A stretch of 64,000 nt of DNA, taken from positions 6,333,565 to 6,397,564 of the forward strand of contig CM057841.1 of assembly GCA_030068075.1 (NCBI GenBank). The letters run 5' to 3'. Below, piece after piece: positions 29,001 to 41,399 of this stretch. Every line of letters starts with the position of its first letter. Within the stretch, counting starts at the first letter, position 1. Both the position numbers and the translations under genes were made by a program. The notes beneath the pieces were generated by a model. It made no database searches. It was given only the letters and a program-made list of their open reading frames with translations, and was not told the DNA's origin. This DNA comes from Paguma larvata (lineage: Eukaryota; Chordata; Mammalia; Carnivora; Viverridae).

Positions 29001-32000
29001 CTCCCCTGGCTGTGCTCTTTCTCTCTCAAAAATAAACATTAAAAATTTTTTAAGTAAATAAATTAACATTAGAAAAACAAACACTGTGGGGCCTTTGCCA
29101 AAGCTCCATGTGGGAGTCGGAATCCCCTAGGCCAACGTTCTTGGAAGAGGACACAGGGTGCAGTGTGAGGCTGTGCAGGGCAAGTCTCACCCCACAGAAG
29201 CAGCTTCCGGAAGGTCTTCAGGTTCTCCTCCGCGGGGTCCAGGTGGCCCCATTCCCCCATGTACAGAGGCACCTCCGGAAACGTCAACTTCTGAAACGGA
29301 AGCACCACCATGGCTGAAGCTTCCCATCCAGAGGGAGGGTGAACCCTCGGTCCCACGATCACAGTGAGCACAGCAGGGGTGGACCCTCCTGGGTGTTCCC
29401 ACCCACCACCTAGCAGGCCCTGGACCCAGACCCCAGGTTAACATGGGGCTGGGTTTCTTGGCCTCAGCACTATGGCCTTTCTTCTCCGGGCACTGTAGGA
29501 TGTTTCCCGGCCTCTTCCCTCTAGATGTCAGCAGCACTTCCTACCCCCACCCAAGTACTCACAACCAGAGTTGTCTCCAGCTGTCACCAAATGTCTCCCG
29601 GAGGGGCAAAACCCCAAAGTCTCCTATCTCCTCCATCCCTACACGGGCCCCGGGCCAGCACCCAGGAGACAAGGGGACCAGGACAGCCACCCCTGCTGCC
29701 CTTAGGAGAAGTAGAGTCACCCCTGACAAAGGCCACAAAGGAGACAAGCGTACCATGGGGCCCACAAGGCCTGGGGGATATGTCTCCCGGGCAGGGGAAA
29801 GGGCACGTCCAGGCCCAGTGTGTAGAAGGGGGCACGGGAGTGCGGAGGGGAACCTGCGAGACAGGGGCAGCTGGCTCGACAGGAAGGAAAGAGGAGGCTG
29901 TGGCAGGGACAGTGCACCCACCAAGAAGAGACAACAGAACAGAGTGCTGGAACCAGCTAGAGGGACTGTGGCCAGGGAGTCACCACAAACCAGGTTGGTG
30001 GGGAGCTGATAGAAAGGGACCACCCGTCCAGCACTCCTGAGGGGGCACTCTGATCCCAGAGACCACTCCCTGCCTCACCCCCACCCGCTCTTGGCTTCCT
30101 GGGGATGAAGCAGCCTAGGTGTGCAGCCCGGGAACCTCAGCCCAGACTCTCTCCTCCTGTGGCTGGGCCCCCACCCTGCTGGGGCAGCTGGCAGCGTATT
30201 AATGATAGGAGCAGGGAGAGAGCCTAATAAAGTAGGGGAACAGCTCCTCCTCCTTGGGGACAGGCCCTGTGAACCCTGGACAAGACAGACCCCACCCACC
30301 TTCGGCTCAGCCTTTGCGGGCTTGGGCTGTTCAGGCTTCTTGTCCCCGGCGCACTCCTGTTCCAGAAGCACAGGGTCTGGGGCAGGACAGGCTGGGAGAA
30401 GGGGACACAGAGCTGAGCAGACTAGTGTCATACAGCTGGGAAGCCCAAGCCAATCAGGGAGAACCCACTGCCCCCACGCACAGGCCCCAGGGAGGGAAGA
30501 GTTGTCAGACTCAGAGGCAGGTTTGAGCACTCATGTCATGGTAGGTCTCAAGCTCAAGGGACCCTAACAATTGTCCTCAGATGACAGAACAGAGTAACCA
30601 AGAAGAAAGCAAAAAGAAACTCAAGGTCAATAGTGGCTCCAGAAATTCTAAGGAAAGCCACAAAGCAGGTGGAAATCTAAAAAAGCAATGGCAAAACACG
30701 CACAGATGTGGGCAAACGGGCACCTCGTGCACTGGCACCATACGTGCTACAAAACTTCTGCATAACGAGGCAGAAATGTCCTTTGTCCAGTGATTCTGAG
30801 GAACCCGCCTACAGACACAAAACATCCACGCCAGGCGCACGCCTGTGGACGTCTCAAGCACATTTGTAGGAATAGGCAGAAACCTTAATGGGTATAAATC
30901 CCAACTCCAGGCCAAGGAAGGGCGGATCCTGTAAAATGCCAAGAAGGTAAAGAGATGGCCCTGGGTGGGGCGGCGGCCCTGGGTGGGGAGGTGGCGCTGG
31001 GTGGGGCGGCGGCCCTGGGTGGGGAGGCAGCGCTGGGTAGAGAGGTGGCCCTGGGGGGGAGGCAGCGCTGGGTAGAGAGGTGGCCCTGGGTGGGGAGGCG
31101 GCGCTGGGTGGGGAGGTGGCGCTGGGTGGGGAGGTGGCGCTGGGTGGGGAGGTGGCCCTAGCCACTGCCTGGATGGGCCTGGGTGGGCGAGACGTTGCTC
31201 CATGCAAATAGCATGAGCTTTAGCACGAGTACATCATCTCCATGGAAACTGGCCCCAAACTCTCTGCGTAGGCTCACAGCTGAGATGTGTGCGTGCAAGA
31301 GATGAAGGAACACATGCCAGGGCTGGTTTCCACCTGGTTTTAGCTGTAAAGGGCACGAGGAGTAGGGAGATTTTCTTTGTATCTCAATGCTTTTCAGTGC
31401 TTATGGTAAAGCATGTACAACCTGCATAATCTTTGAAGATAAATTATAAATACCTGTCACGTTCACCAGAGTCTACAGGAAGAAGTCAGAGTTATAGCAC
31501 AGACTTCCGGGCCTTGACTCCCATGAGAACCTCCGTGGCATCTCCCTCAAGCCCTCCCCCAACCAAGCCCTGGCCCACACCTGCCCCAGGGCTAGCTGGT
31601 CACTCACAGGTGTCGGGGGCTTCTTCGGTCTCGCTGGGCTCCACGTCTTCGTCAGTTCCCACGGGCCCATCTGGTAATAAGAGCACATGGCAAAGGCTCA
31701 GCGTGCTTCCCACACTGCCCCTTGCTCAAAGCTGTGGACAGCCCCGTGGCAGACTCAACTGCATCCCTGTTTACACTTGAGGGGAAGTGAGACATGTGCT
31801 AACAATCAAACTGTGAACCTGCAGGGGGTGGGCGTGGACAAAGGTTCCAGGACCTCATCACCAGCAGTCCCTCAGCCCCCTCCCCCTGATGTGGTGGAGA
31901 CTCTGGCCACCCAGCCCCAATGCTCCTCCTCTTACCATACTGAGGGAGCAGAAATAAATGCCCAGGACATTTACTGTTTTTAACAGGCTGGTTCCCCTTG

Positions 32001-32670
32001 CTTCCTTATATCTGGAAGGCAGGAGCCCAAGCAGCCTTCCTGGTCCATGAGGCAACTCTGGGCAGGGTGGTGGGACTATATTCCTGCTAAGGAGCTACCC
32101 CAGCAGCTCAGAGCTGCTCACCTCTGTGCCTCTTATACACAGGGGAATTCAACTCTCAGGCTGACTGGAGTTTGGGCCCTATGCTGTCAACTATACTCCT
32201 CTCAGGGCTGACCACCCCCCTTCCTATCTCTGCTGTGCTGTGCTCTCCTCTGGGGTAGTGGCCGCACCTGACTCCTCTAGGGCCTTGCCGAGGTCCTTCA
32301 CCAGGGAGGCTGCCTTCTGGCAGTTGTCAGGATGCTGGGCCACCACCTGGGACCGTACTGTGTCAGGCAGGGCGCTCAGGAACTGCTCCAGCACCAGCAG
32401 CTCCAGCATCTGCTCCTTGGAGTGCGCCTCGGGCTGCAGCCACTGGCGGCACAGCTCATACAGCTGGTCCAGGGCCTGGTGGGGCCCGGCCGCTTCCTCA
32501 TAGATGAAGTTCCGGAAATGCAGGCGGGAGGACTCGAGGTTGGCAGGGACTTCCTCGAGGCCACTCCTGGAGTCCTCCTGCTGGTCCTCAGCTGCTGACC
32601 CTAGCATGGGCAGTTCTGCGGGAGCTGGGGAGCTCTTGGGGATGGCAAACGCCTTCTCCAAAGGCAACAT
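26010..32670 (-). CDS. ZSCAN18: ZSCAN18, SCAN/KRAB-like/C2H2 protein (492 aa, six coding exons)
   Basis: Nuclear SCAN zinc-finger protein. SCAN mediates homo- or hetero-dimerisation. Coding exons on the minus strand: 32268-32670, 31608-31670, 30300-30376, 29191-29290, 28017-28109 and 26010-26752. All have AG/GT borders and phases 1,1,0,1,1, summing to 1479 bp. Start MLPLEKAFAIPKSSPAP at 32670 equals the human start as I recall it (human 510 aa). SCAN spans residues about 46-133, with LCRQWLQPEAHSKEQMLELL. Exon 4 encodes a KRAB-A-like KLTFPEVPLYMGEWG...LDPAEENLKTFRK. Exon 5 gives GYQLAQPDDTCRLETEELRL. Two C2H2 fingers lie at about 397-417 (CSECGETFAWISHF) and 425-445 (CPGCWKTFHFSLAL), followed by a 47-residue tail ending PEAQR. 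No disabling change seen. Exon 2 and 3 borders are predicted, not proven. Confidence 0.92.
28697..28882 (+). mobile_element. felid tRNA-type SINE (first of a tandem pair)
   Basis: GGGGCACCTAGGTGCCCTCA to ATGAATAAACATT. The pair with the next element shares one target-site duplication, AACACTGTGGGGCCTT (about 28681 and 29082), in a ZSCAN18 intron/5' flank of exon 5. Confidence 0.9.
28883..29062 (+). mobile_element. 5'-deleted felid SINE (second of a tandem pair)
   Basis: Starts GGGGTGCCTGGTCATGACCT, so the A-box segment is deleted. The rest runs to an AAATAAACATTAAAAA tail. Confidence 0.88.
30955..31165. repeat. 18-bp G-rich minisatellite in ZSCAN18 intron
   Basis: About 11 copies of GGCGCTGGGTGGGGAGGT-like units, with GCGGCC variants. 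It lies between ZSCAN18 coding exons 2 and 3. The G-runs on the plus strand could form quadruplexes, and the transcript carries the C-rich strand. Confidence 0.92.
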
Positions 32671-33250
32671 CTTTCCAAACCTGCACTGGGAAATGTGACT
32701 GGCCGGGGACAGGGCACCTGTCGTGGAGGGCGAGTTCACGTAACTGCAGCTGCAAGGGAGAGACACCAGGAATGGCGGGATGCTCTAGGATCTCAGCCCA
32801 GTCCAGACCTGCACAGGACAGACAGAGATGCCTACACGGTGAGAAGCAAGCCATGGGGCATCCAGACCCCAACATGGCTGAGGAGCTCAGCCTGCCCCCG
32901 GGCCCAGAGTCCATGCAGATTTCCAAGCAATCTGCTTAAGTATCAGCAGGGTCTTGTAGGGGTATAGATAAAAATTCACATAAAAAGTTGGAAGTGATGA
33001 CTCATTGTGTAAGACGGCTATTACCAGAGTTAAAAAAAATAAATCAGTGACGGTTAGGAGAAAGAAAAGTTACAGGACGATCTCACCTTCAAACATAAAA
33101 ATTTTAAAACATTACTAAGTTCATTCCGACAACGGACTCTCAATTCGTGGGATATCATGCCAGATTTGGGTGGATCGCAGACTTCCTTCCATGTCTGGGA
33201 GGGCTAGGTACCAGGATGGCTCCTCTTAAGACAACTAAAAGTCCAAAATA

Positions 33251-33567
33251 CAGTTGATCCTTGAACAATATGGGTTTGAACTGCATGGGTTCACTTCGAG
33301 GAGGATTTTCTCTATAAATACAGAACAATACTATAAATGCATTTTCTCTTCTGTAAACTTTTCTGAACATTTTCCCTAACTCACTTTATCAGAAGAATAC
33401 AGTACACGATATATATAACATACACAATAGAGGTTAATTGACTGTTTACATGATCAGTAAGGCTTATGCTCAACAGCAGACTGTTGGAGTTAAGTGTTGG
33501 GGAAGTCAAAAGTTAAATGCGGATTCTCGGGTATGCCCTAACCCTCACCTCGTTCAAGGGTCAAATG
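33251..33567. mobile_element. Tigger-like DNA transposon remnant (non-autonomous)
   Basis: Terminal inverted repeats CAGTTGATCCTTGAACAA (33251) and CGTTCAAGGGTCAAATG (about 33551-33567), flanked by TA on both sides. No transposase frame. Assignment to the Tc1/mariner-Tigger group is from memory of the terminal sequence. Confidence 0.75.
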
Positions 33568-35520
33568 TAGCGGACAACCAGCATCTATTTCTGGAAACGA
33601 CACAGGACCGCAGACCTGGCCTGACCCACCCACAGAACCGGGTGGGAGGTAGAAGTTGGCCAGCAATAGGGATTGATGGGGGGGGGGGGGCGGAGGAGGA
33701 CTGTGGTGTTTAGGTGGGGGAAGGGTGAGAGTTCAGGTCCTATCAGCCCCCATGCCTCCCCCAGATGATCCTGAAGGGCAGTGGCATCACTTGGGAGAAG
33801 CTAGATTTGGGATCTGCAGGTGAAGTCTCTCAGTTGTCACCCTTGGCAAACACCCAGCAAGCTGAACGTCGGGAACCTGGCAGGGCCACGGCCTGCCAGG
33901 CCTCCAGCTACCGGCTTTGAGCCTGCGACATTCTCACTGGCCATGAGCAGCCAGGGACAGAGCTCCAGCCCCTCCTCAGAACCTGCGGGGTCTGCACTTC
34001 TCCCCGCAGATCCGGAAGACCCACAGACCCCGCTGGGAGGGAGTCCCCCAAAAGAGAAGCTGCCCCCGAACCTAGTGGGAATGCTCCCCCTGGCTAAGCC
34101 AGAGAAGCCAACCATGTTTGCTCCCGAACTCGACTGAGGAATTTAGGAAAGCCTGTGTGAGCACAGCTGTGGTGAGGGCGTTTCCTCAGCAATCCCACTT
34201 TTCCAGAGAAAACTCTGCAATGCAGAACCGGGCATCAATGACCTCCTCCAGGAAAAGTGAAGATGCGCTCTGACATTTCACCAGCGCCTGGGGCACAGGG
34301 CCTTGGGGTGGTGGGGGTGTCGCACCAGACTCCGTGTACACGGACCGGCAACTCCACAAAGACGGAAAGCAGCTCAGTGACTATGGGGGGCACACGAGGG
34401 GGTCAGGGTCAGAGTGACTGCTGCCGGGGCACCCCTTCTTCCCAGAGTAATGAAAATATCCTAAAACCAGCTATGGTGCTGGCTGTACAACTGTGAATAC
34501 ACACAAAAATCACTGAACTGCACACTTTACACAGGGGACCTCGCTTAGTGCGTCAGTTACATCTCAATAAAGCTGCTGGAAAGTAGAGAAAAGGCTAGCA
34601 GAGACTGAAGCGCCCACGTAGACTAGACTGAGCACAGAGTTCCATTTCCCTCAAGGAAGAAAGAGGTCTGCAGGGGCACCCTTCCCACTGCCCTCCCCTC
34701 ATCTCCCCTTCCTTACCCCACCCTGCTCCCCCCAGCAGGCTCTTCTGTCCCAGGTGGGCCTGGGCTCTGAAGGGTTCCCCAGGGAGACCTTCCCTCCACC
34801 GCCTGCTCAATCCCTCCCATCCACACCTCCTCACTCCCCCTTCCCTGCCTTTCACCTGCCTCCCCCACTGGAACGTAAACCCCAGGACAGCAAGGGGCTA
34901 CTCACTGGTAGGTCTCTGGACAGTGACTGGCTCAGCATTTGTCGACTGAGTAAACTATTTTCACTGACAGCCTTGCTGGCTGTGCCGAATTTTTATCGGC
35001 CATTACTCCCTGGGATCAAGTTGGTAATATATTCGGAAAGCAAACGTACAAGAGGCATATCTGGATCACTGGGCCTGTGCTGTGATCCTCTGCAGCTCAT
35101 AGGAGGCAGCCTAAGCCCTGCCACCCACTATGGCAGTGCTCAACAGGGTGGCCCTTCCTCACAACCCCACACCAGGGCCCTCAGACCACATTATCTGCTC
35201 ACTGCGCTGCCGGTTTTCTCAGGACTGCTTCAGCTCTGTGGGTCAACCACCTGCTTTTCAAGTGGCCATTTCCTTCTAGCTCCCTTTCTATTAAGTAACT
35301 AAAGTGGTCTCTGTCTGGCTCGGTCTTGCCGGCGGCCCGGTCTGTGGCTTGTCTTTTCACTTCACGCTCTCTTTTGGCTATATGGTAAAGTTCTAATGTT
35401 TCTTACTGTCAAATTTGCCTTTTTACTTCCTAAATAGATGTGAGTTCAGAAACTTGTTTATAAAGAGCTTCCTTCTAATTTCTAATTAGAAATGCACTCA
35501 GGATTGGAAATGTACTGTGA

Positions 35521-35735
35521 GGATGCCTGTGGGGCTCAGTCGGTTAAGCATCTGACCCTTGGTTTCCACTCAGGTCATGATCTCACGGTTCCTGAGTTCC
35601 AGCCCCGGCGGAAGCCCTGTGTTGGACTCTCTGCTGACAGCGTGGAGCCCGCTTGGGACTCTCTGTGTGCTCCTCCCCTGCTCAAGTGCACTCTCTCTCT
35701 GTTTCTCAAAATAAACTTAAAAAAATGTTTCTTTA
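35521..35735 (+). mobile_element. felid tRNA-type SINE
   Basis: Flanked by AAATGCACTC on the left (about 35489) and AAAATGCACTC on the right (about 35736). The left flank and element are separated by about 20 bp, so the insertion border is blurred. Confidence 0.88.
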
Positions 35736-37959
35736 AAATGCACTCCTGCATTAATTCTGCTAAGGGCCAGGGCTGGCAGATGCAGGACACATGGTCTCAG
35801 TTGAGACCATTCAACCTTGCCTTGTGGCTGAAGCAGCCACAGGACCCGCATGCCAGGGGCCTGCCTGTGACTTCATTATAAAAACAGGCTGCTGGTTGGC
35901 CTGTGGGCCAGAATTTGCCAATCACAGTTCCAGACTCTAGCTCTTTTAACCGCGTTTCTGCCTTTATCCTAGAGCCTCACCTGGCAAGAGAAGTGTGTCA
36001 GCTCCAGCCAGCTGGCACGGCCACATTTATCCCAACAGGCCCGGGATACACGGGGCTCTGTGTGGTGTACGGGCAGATGTGTGGTCACACGAGCAAGTAA
36101 TTTCGGTTTTCTTAAGAGATACCATAGGCATCATCGACCTGTCTCCACAAAGTTAACTTGAACTCACTAATATGTGCACGTGTGGGTCTCATCTTCCTTC
36201 ATCAGAGCCTCACAGGCTGGTCATGCTGCTGCCAGGATGTCCTTGTTAGGCAGAGGGACCACCAGAACTCCTTCCTGTCCCCAGATTCCCTGAGCGAGGC
36301 CATTCCCCATTGCCCAAATTCCTCTTGGCTCACTCACCAGGCCGACTTCCCCCCATCAGGCATTCACATCTCAGGAACACTTAGGATTTGCCTCAGATGC
36401 GGATGGAACTTTCCTGGAGCTCAGATTCCCCCTGCACCCCGATGGACATGCCTGAGGCTGATCCCATGAGCCTGGACCTCCAGGTCCTGGGATGCAGAGG
36501 AAGCCACGGCAGGGGTGAGGGGGGGTGGGAGGAGGGCAGTTGAGTTTAGAGGTCCCCAAGACCTGTGGGCTTCCTGCAGGCAAATCCTTTTCCCGCTGGG
36601 CTAAGCAGAGCTCGAGCTTAGCTCCCATCTCTTCAGCTTTATCTCCAGGCCCTGCCCTGCCCCCCTTCCCCTGTCCCCACAGTCCCACCTCAGGTTACTC
36701 AGGACATTCACAAGGTCTCCTGCCCTCACCCAACAGTTACTCACCCATTACAAAGGGCGGAAAGGTGCCTTTAGACTGAAAAAAATGCAAGGGATCATCT
36801 TTAACATCTCGGCTGTCTTCTGTGGTCCCTGGCATGAGCACAACGCGGAGCACAGACAGACACAAATCAAGAAACCTCCTGCACAACCGGCCGGAGCTTC
36901 TGAAAACCCTCAAGGACAGAACTCAAAGGACAGGAACTCACAGACTCAAGGAACAGGCAGAGGAACAGCAGCAATACATACGTGGCCCTGTACCAGGATG
37001 TTGTTGGGGGGACTGGGGCAATGAGAGGCTAGACCCTGGTACAGAGAAGAAGATGGTGAGGTTGCCCACCTTAGCCTCCAAGGGATCAGCTCAATACACG
37101 TGTGTTTGTGAAAAGGAGCGGGGGAGGAGATGGAAAAGGGAGGAGAGGAGGGAGCCTGACAGAGGGAGAAGGGAAGGAAGTGGGGAGCGAGGAGAGAGAA
37201 CGGTACAACACGTACAAAATACTGACAGGTGAATCAGACCAAAAGGCATGCAGTTCTAAAGCCTTTCCTTAGATCTTTTCTATAAATTCTTTAATAAAAG
37301 ACCTAAAAAATATCCTCAGTCGTCCCCTCTCCCTCTTGCCGGCTCCTCCCCCAGCAGCATCACGGAGACCCATTCTTGCCCTTCTCTCTTGGGTTTCTTC
37401 GCCCACCAAAAGGATCCTAGAGCAGGAGCAGACACTTAATTCAAACCGAAACCATCCCCAGGGGACTTGGAAGAGGCAGGGGGTCTGAGGACCTCGAGGA
37501 TCCCCGGGGCACAAACAACCCCTCACCCCGAGCCTCACCCCAGGTCCCACCCCCGGCTTCACCCTAGGACACCTCGGCCAGACCCCTCACTCAGGTGAAC
37601 GCACACTGGGGGATCCTCCGCCCCCTCCCTTCTCCCTCACGGGACGCCATAGACTGCCCCCCCCCAATCTACTAGGGGCACCCTCAGCCTTCAAGTCCCG
37701 TCTCGTAACCCCCTCCCTCTCCCAGGCCGCGGCACGGTGCCCTCAAACCCTCCCCATTCCCACACCCAAGATGGGTAGCCAGGCCCTCGTCTACCTGCGG
37801 TCTCTCAGCCCCACCCCCTCCGACCCACACCCCGGGGGATCGCATCCCCCACCTCACTCCCACTCGGGCAGCTCCCGGGCTCTTCCCCTCCCCCTCCCAG
37901 CCCCCCACCCCGGCGTCCTCCCCTCCCCCCCCTGCCCGGGGGTCGCTCCTTGCCCCCTC

Positions 37960-38260
37960 CTCCCCACCTCCCCAGGTCACCTTCGAATGCTTCTGCGCTG
38001 CGCACAGTAGCTGGACCGCTACGATCCGCTGAGGGAAAGCACGGTGTAACCACCCGCAGAGCCAGACCTACCTCTTGCGCAGCGCTCCGAGGCCGGTTCC
38101 AGCCGCCAGGAGCTCGGCGCTATGGCGTCAGCTCAGACTGCGCGTGCGCGCTGGGCCTGCGCGGGGGACTACGACCCCCAGAATGCAGCCGGTCGTCCCC
38201 CAGCGCTGGGACGCAGCGAAGATGCAACGGCTGAAAAGACGGCCAATCAGAGGCAGAGCT
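37960..38260 (-). promoter_or_regulatory. ZSCAN18: CpG-rich promoter of ZSCAN18
   Basis: A GC-rich block with an SBS/ZNF143-like ACTACGACCCCCAGAATGC at 38168-38186 and an NRF1-like TGCGCGTGCGCG at 38139-38150. It lies just 5' of the predicted first exon of the minus-strand gene. Confidence 0.75.
38072..38190 (-). other. ZSCAN18: ZSCAN18 non-coding exon 1 (5' end approximate)
   Basis: On the minus strand a donor GCAAGAG|GTAGGTCT falls at 38071/38072 within a CpG-rich block. The 5' end is set only by nearby promoter motifs. Further 5' UTR exons between 32.7 and 38 kb cannot be excluded. Confidence 0.55.
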
Positions 38261-38583
38261 ATCTAGTTCAGCATCTCGCCCTGCAACCCCCACTGTGTAC
38301 CTGCGTCATTTTCGATCCATAGCAACGCGGTAAAACAGGTGGAGGAAAAAAAAATACTGCCGGGAGAGACTGAGGCAGTGAGAGACACAAACTAGGAGAC
38401 ACAGCGACAGGGAGTGACAGAAACCAGAGGACCCTGGGCCCCGCATACCCAAAGATGGAGAGATAGGGACAAGGAGGCCCAAGTATCAGAGATGGCGGGA
38501 TACAGAGAGGAGGGGAAAGAGACAAGGGGGGCGAAAGGCAGAGACCCGGTGAAAGGGAGAAAGATCAAGAAGGGGAGGTCCAG

Positions 38584-38890
38584 GGGTGCCTAGGTGGCTC
38601 GGTCTATTACGCTTCGGATTCTTGGTGCCAGCTCAGCTCATGATCTCACGGTTGGTGGGATCGGCCCCGTGTTTGGGCTCTGCACTGACTGCGTGGGGCC
38701 TGCTTGAGATTCTCTGTCCCTCTCTCTCTCTCAATAAAAATAAACTTAAAAAGAGATTAAAAAAAAAACTGTAAAAAGAGTTGTGGGGGGAAGGTCCAAG
38801 GGTTCCTCAGTCAGTAGAGAATGTCCATCTTGGGGTGGGGGTCGTGAGTTCAAACTCCACATTGGGTGTAGAGCCTACTTTCAAAAAAGG
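38584..38890 (+). mobile_element. two adjacent felid SINE pieces
   Basis: A near full-length copy at 38584-38780 is followed by a worn partial copy at about 38797-38890 (CCTCAGTCAGTAGAG...GTGAGTTCAAACTCC). GGGAGGTCCAG occurs on both outer flanks (about 38574 and 38889). Confidence 0.82.
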
Positions 38891-40189
38891 GAGGTCCAGA
38901 GATTGGGAGACTCAGATATAGAGACCCAGAGACAGTGACAAAAGTCAAGGACAGACCAAAACAGGTAGACCCAGAGTTGAGAAAACAGACCCAAAGACAG
39001 GAGACTTTGAACTAAGAAGACCCAGGGAAGGTAAGAAGCCAAAACATGGAGACAACAGAGATGGAGAGACTCAGAGCCCAAGAAACAGCGTGGGGACACG
39101 CAGAGACAGAGATATGAAGGCAGTGAGACCAAGAGAGGCTGATTCGCTAAAAAGGTAGATTGGTTCTACTGATCCAAGGAACTGATAGAATTTGAAGACT
39201 AGCCATGCTGGGGGATTCAGGAGCCACCAAAATGGAGGAAAATGTAAGAGAGGCAACTGGGGTGATGATGTGCTCAGAAGGCCAAAGTAGATGCCGCCAC
39301 TCCACTAGACAGCATAAACAGGGCAAAGGCTAGGACGCTGCTTCTTATTCCAGAATTTTTTACATAACAAGAATTTATAAGACATTTTGTGTAAACTTTA
39401 TTTTTTAAAATGCTTATCTAAACTGTTTATTTTATATATTTTATTTAAATACAACACCACTCCCATTTTTCGGCATTCAGTTCTATGACTTTTAACTTGT
39501 ATAACGACCAGCACAAAACAAAGACTAGAACCACTGCACAACAAACTCCTTTTTTTTAAAAAAAAATGAGCAGCAGGCTAAAGTTTATTAGAGTATGAGA
39601 TCAGAAAGTAAGAATAGTAGGAAAGCTCTCTTTATAGGGAGGGGTCATTTGAAAGTGAATGCCCGAAACAAGCTCCTTCTTGATGCTCCCCTCCACCACC
39701 CAACCCTGGCAACCACTGATCCCTTTTCTGTGGTTATAGTTTTGCATGCTCCAAAATGTCCCATAAACAGAATCTCAGAGTAGGTAACCTTTTGAGATTT
39801 GCTTTTTTTACTGATCCATTCAAGTGTGTATCAGTAGTTCCTTTTTATTGCAAAGTAGTATTCAGTGGTTTGGATATACCACAGTTCGTTCCAACATTCA
39901 CCCACTGAAGGACATTTTGGTCGTTTCCAGTATTTTGCTATTACAAATAAAGCTGCAATGAACATTAGTGTAAATGTTTGTGTGTGAACCTTCATAAGTC
40001 TTCATCTCTCTAGGAGAAATGCCGAAGAGTGCAACTGCTGGGTTATATAGCAGATGCATGTTTAGTTTTGTAACATACTGCCATACTCTTTTCCAGAGTA
40101 GTAGTGCCATTTTACATTCCCATTGTGTGTGTGAACAAGTTTCTCCACATTCTTACCAGAATTTGGTATTACCATTTTTTGGTTTTGTT

Positions 40190-40300
40190 TTATTTTTAAA
40201 AAAATTTTAAGTAATCCCTATAGTCAATGTGGGCCTCAAAGTTATAACCCCAAGATGAAGAGTTACACACTCCACCAACCAAGCCAGCCAGGCGCCCCAG
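40190..40300 (-). mobile_element. worn tRNA-SINE fragment, reverse
   Basis: Ends with CCAACCAAGCCAGCCAGGCG, the reverse A-box side. More diverged than neighbouring copies. Confidence 0.65.
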
Positions 40301-40317
40301 TGTTGCCATCTTTTTTT

Positions 40318-40536
40318 AAAGTTTTTTTTTTTAACATTTATTTATTTTTGAGAGACACAGAGACAGAGAGTATGAGCAGGGGAAGGGCAGAGAGAGAGGG
40401 AGATACAGACTCTGAAGCAGGCTCCAGGCTCTGAGCCGCAGGCACAGAGCCCGACACGGGGCTCGAACTCACAGACCGTGAGATCATGACCTGAGCCGAA
40501 GTCGGCCACTTAACCAACTGAGCCACCCAGGCGCCC
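40318..40536 (-). mobile_element. felid tRNA-type SINE, reverse
   Basis: Near-consensus, flanked by TGTTGCCATCTTTTT at about 40301 and 40537. Confidence 0.95.
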
Positions 40537-40725
40537 CTGTTGCCATCTTTTTATTTTAACCATCCTGATAGATGTGTAATGACATCTCATTGTGCTTTTA
40601 ATTTGTATTTCCCTAATAATTAATAATGGTAGACATATTTTCATGGTCGCCATCTATATATCCTCTTCAGTGAAATGTCTGTTCATATCTTTGGCCCATA
40701 TTTTAGTTTTTTAAAAACTGTTGAG

Positions 40726-40942
40726 GGCCACCTGGGTGGCTCAGTCGGTTAAGCATCCGACTTCGGCTCAGGTCATGATCTCACTGTTCCCGAGTTCGAG
40801 CCCCGCATTGAGCTCTGTGCTGACAGCTCAGAGCCTGGAGCCTGTTTCAGATTCTGTGTCTCCGTCTCTGTCTGTGCCCCTCCCCCACTCATGCTCTGTC
40901 TGTCTGTCTCTCTCTCTCAAAAATAAATATAAAAAAATTTTT
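40726..40942 (+). mobile_element. felid tRNA-type SINE
   Basis: Near-consensus, flanked by AAACTGTTGAG on the left and AAACTGTTGAG on the right (40944). Confidence 0.95.
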
Positions 40943-41399
40943 TAAACTGTTGAGTTTTGAGAAATATTTATTTAGAACATATATACTTATATATGTTATT
41001 TAGAACATATATATTTATATATTTTTATATATTTAGAACATATTCTAGATACATTGTTCTTTATCAGATAAATGGTTTGCAAATGTTTTCTCCTAATCTG
41101 CAGCTTGTCTTTTTATTACCTTAATAGGGCCGTTAGCAGACCAAAGGATTTTAATTGATATGATATCTATTTGTCACTTTAACGGATCATGCTTTTTGTG
41201 TCAAATTTAAGAACTCTTTGCTTAGCTCCAAAGATTTCCTCCTATATTTTATCTAAAAGTCTTATAGTTTTAATTTTTACATTTAACTCAATCATCAATT
41301 TTGACTTAAATTTTGTACAAGAGGTGAAATTTATGTCGAAGTTCATTTTTCCCCTATGGATACTGGGCATCTTTTTTCTGACAGTAATTCTAACACCAA

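Noticed and set aside
30577..31203. Proline-rich PPHPAPPPHPGP frame on the minus strand
   Set aside because: Translation of the 18-bp intronic minisatellite; it falls between two supported ZSCAN18 exons.
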